Shown: positions 5,122 to 6,044 of the stretch, piece by piece | Numbering within the stretch: position 1 is the stretch's first letter | Layout: every line of letters starts with the position of its first letter | Translations under genes and position numbers: made by a program | The notes under the pieces: generated by a model | What the model was told of the DNA's origin: nothing | Database searches by the model: none | The model's input: only the letters and a program-made list of their open reading frames with translations | Assembly: GCA_947177645.1 (NCBI GenBank) | Contig: CAMWVJ010000083.1 | Coordinates: 1-6,044, forward strand | Direction: 5' to 3' | Origin: an uncultured Desulfovibrio sp. | GTDB lineage: Bacteria > Desulfobacterota > Desulfovibrionia > Desulfovibrionales > Desulfovibrionaceae | Length of the DNA: 6,044 nucleotides

Positions 5122-6044
5122 ATGGTCTTGTTGCAGGCATTCGGGGGCGTGCTGAGCCTTTTGCTCGTGGTGGGCGTGGGCTATGTGCTTGCCGGGCGCG
5201 GGTGGTTCCCCCCGGCGGTGCGCGGCCTACTGCCCCGGCTCGTGACCAATGTGGCGCTCCCGCCCTTCCTCATGTGCACCATTTTGCGCTCCTTCGGCCG
5301 CGAGGACCTCTGGCACATGCTCCAGGGCACGCTTTTGCCGCTCCTCGCCATGGTGCTCATGTATGCGCTCGCCTATGTGGTGGGCCGCGCCGCGGGCGTG
5401 GAGCGCCGGCACTTCGGGCTTTTCTGCGCCTGCGTCTCCAACCCGAACACCATCTTCATCGGCATCCCGGTGAACATGGCGCTCTTTGGGGAGGAGGCCG
5501 TGCCCTATGTGCTCCTCTACTATTTTGCGAGCACGTCCTTTTTCTGGACCGTGGGCAACTACGCCATCAGCAGGGACGAGCGCGCGCCCGGCGCCGCTGC
5601 CCCGCAGCCGGCCGGGGAGGGGCACCCGGGCGGCAGGCGCCGCAAGGCGCTCGTTTCCGCGCCGGTGTTCGGCTTTCTCGCCGGCGTCTCGCTGGCGCTT
5701 TTGCATGTGGAGCTGCCCGGCTTTTTGCTGGAGGCCGCGCGCCTCGTGGGCAGCCTCACCACGCCGCTGGCCCTCATCTATATCGGTGTTACCCTGCACG
5801 AGATGGACCTGCGCCACTTGCGCGTCACGCGCGACATGGCGCTGGCGCTCACGGGACGCATGGCGGTGAGCCCGCTTTTGGTCTGGGCCTTGCTGCCGCT
5901 GTTCGGCCTGCCGCCGCTCATGGGCAAGGTCTTCGTCATGCAGGCGTCGCTCCCCGTGCTCATGCAGGTGGCAATTCTCAGCGGCTACTACAATACCGAC
6001 CCGGAGTTCGGCTCGCTCATGGTCTCGCTGTCCACGCTCGCCTG
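5122..6044 (+). CDS. AEC family transporter (auxin efflux carrier-like), 3' end cut off
   Basis: The first 307 codons of a polytopic inner-membrane protein of the AEC family, usually about 310-320 residues, so only a short C-terminal piece should be missing. Characterised bacterial members move organic anions such as malate or malonate; the substrate here cannot be read from sequence. Hydrophobic helices run throughout. The family hallmark is VSNPNTIFIGIPVNMALFGE (105-124), a conserved Asn-rich, Gly-Pro broken helix, and a second half begins after a charged loop (about 150-176) with TTPLALIYIGVTL (213-225) as the counterpart. The end reads DPEFGSLMVSLSTLA, also typical. The ATG at 5122 gives the normal N-terminus although its ribosome binding site is poor (AGGG only one base away). 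An in-frame ATG at 5044 would add 26 hydrophilic residues. The gene is divergent from the AsmA gene and shows no link to motility. Confidence 0.9.
   Translation, partial: MVLLQAFGGVLSLLLVVGVGYVLAGRGWFPPAVRGLLPRLVTNVALPPFLMCTILRSFGREDLWHMLQGTLLPLLAMVLMYALAYVVGRAAGVERRHFGLFCACVSNPNTIFIGIPVNMALFGEEAVPYVLLYYFASTSFFWTVGNYAISRDERAPGAAAPQPAGEGHPGGRRRKALVSAPVFGFLAGVSLALLHVELPGFLLEAARLVGSLTTPLALIYIGVTLHEMDLRHLRVTRDMALALTGRMAVSPLLVWALLPLFGLPPLMGKVFVMQASLPVLMQVAILSGYYNTDPEFGSLMVSLSTLA

Noticed and set aside
5227..5817. 196-codon minus-strand frame and overlapping plus-strand frames across the AEC gene
   Set aside because: The transporter frame shows family hallmarks along its length. The alternatives are hydrophilic shadows with no recognisable motif.
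1..6044. A new defence, mobile or secretion system hidden in the window
   Set aside because: All large frames are accounted for by five known families. There are no integrase, transposase, toxin-antitoxin or nuclease signatures, no direct-repeat arrays, and no marked composition break.

Overview
The window is a GC-rich chromosomal segment from a flagellated Gram-negative bacterium. The E. coli-type MotA/MotB pair, the large AsmA-type envelope protein and the strong G/C bias at third codon positions would fit a Desulfovibrio-like member of the Desulfobacterota. That placement is inferred from overall character, because there is no rRNA gene or other firm taxonomic marker here. I see no mobile element, CRISPR array, tRNA or phage gene. 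The gene content is ordinary, and the interesting signals are mostly in the intergenic regions.

Layout. Four genes lie on the minus strand and read right to left: a 770-residue AsmA-family protein (4995-2683), motA (2507-1659), motB (1557-850) and tlyA (844-74). A fifth gene, an AEC-family membrane transporter, is divergent from the AsmA gene. It starts at 5122 on the plus strand and runs off the right edge about 307 codons in, close to its expected full length. The leftmost 73 bases hold no gene I can recognise.

How the genes relate. MotA and MotB form the ion-conducting stator that drives flagellar rotation. The 175-base gap before motA carries a very good match to a flagellar sigma-28 (FliA) promoter: a perfect -35 octamer, an 11-base spacer and a 6/8 match at -10. 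The stator pair is therefore probably a late flagellar operon. tlyA encodes a ribosomal RNA 2'-O-methyltransferase and begins 5 bases after the motB stop with no clear ribosome binding site of its own. It is probably translated by coupling to motB, which would place an rRNA modification enzyme under flagellar control. The 101-base motA-motB gap contains an 11-bp perfect inverted repeat and a second GC hairpin ahead of a strong motB ribosome binding site, which could set the MotA:MotB ratio.

The AsmA-family gene upstream has its own good ribosome binding site and no convincing terminator before motA. It may share transcription with the stator genes, but it probably works in envelope lipid homeostasis rather than motility.
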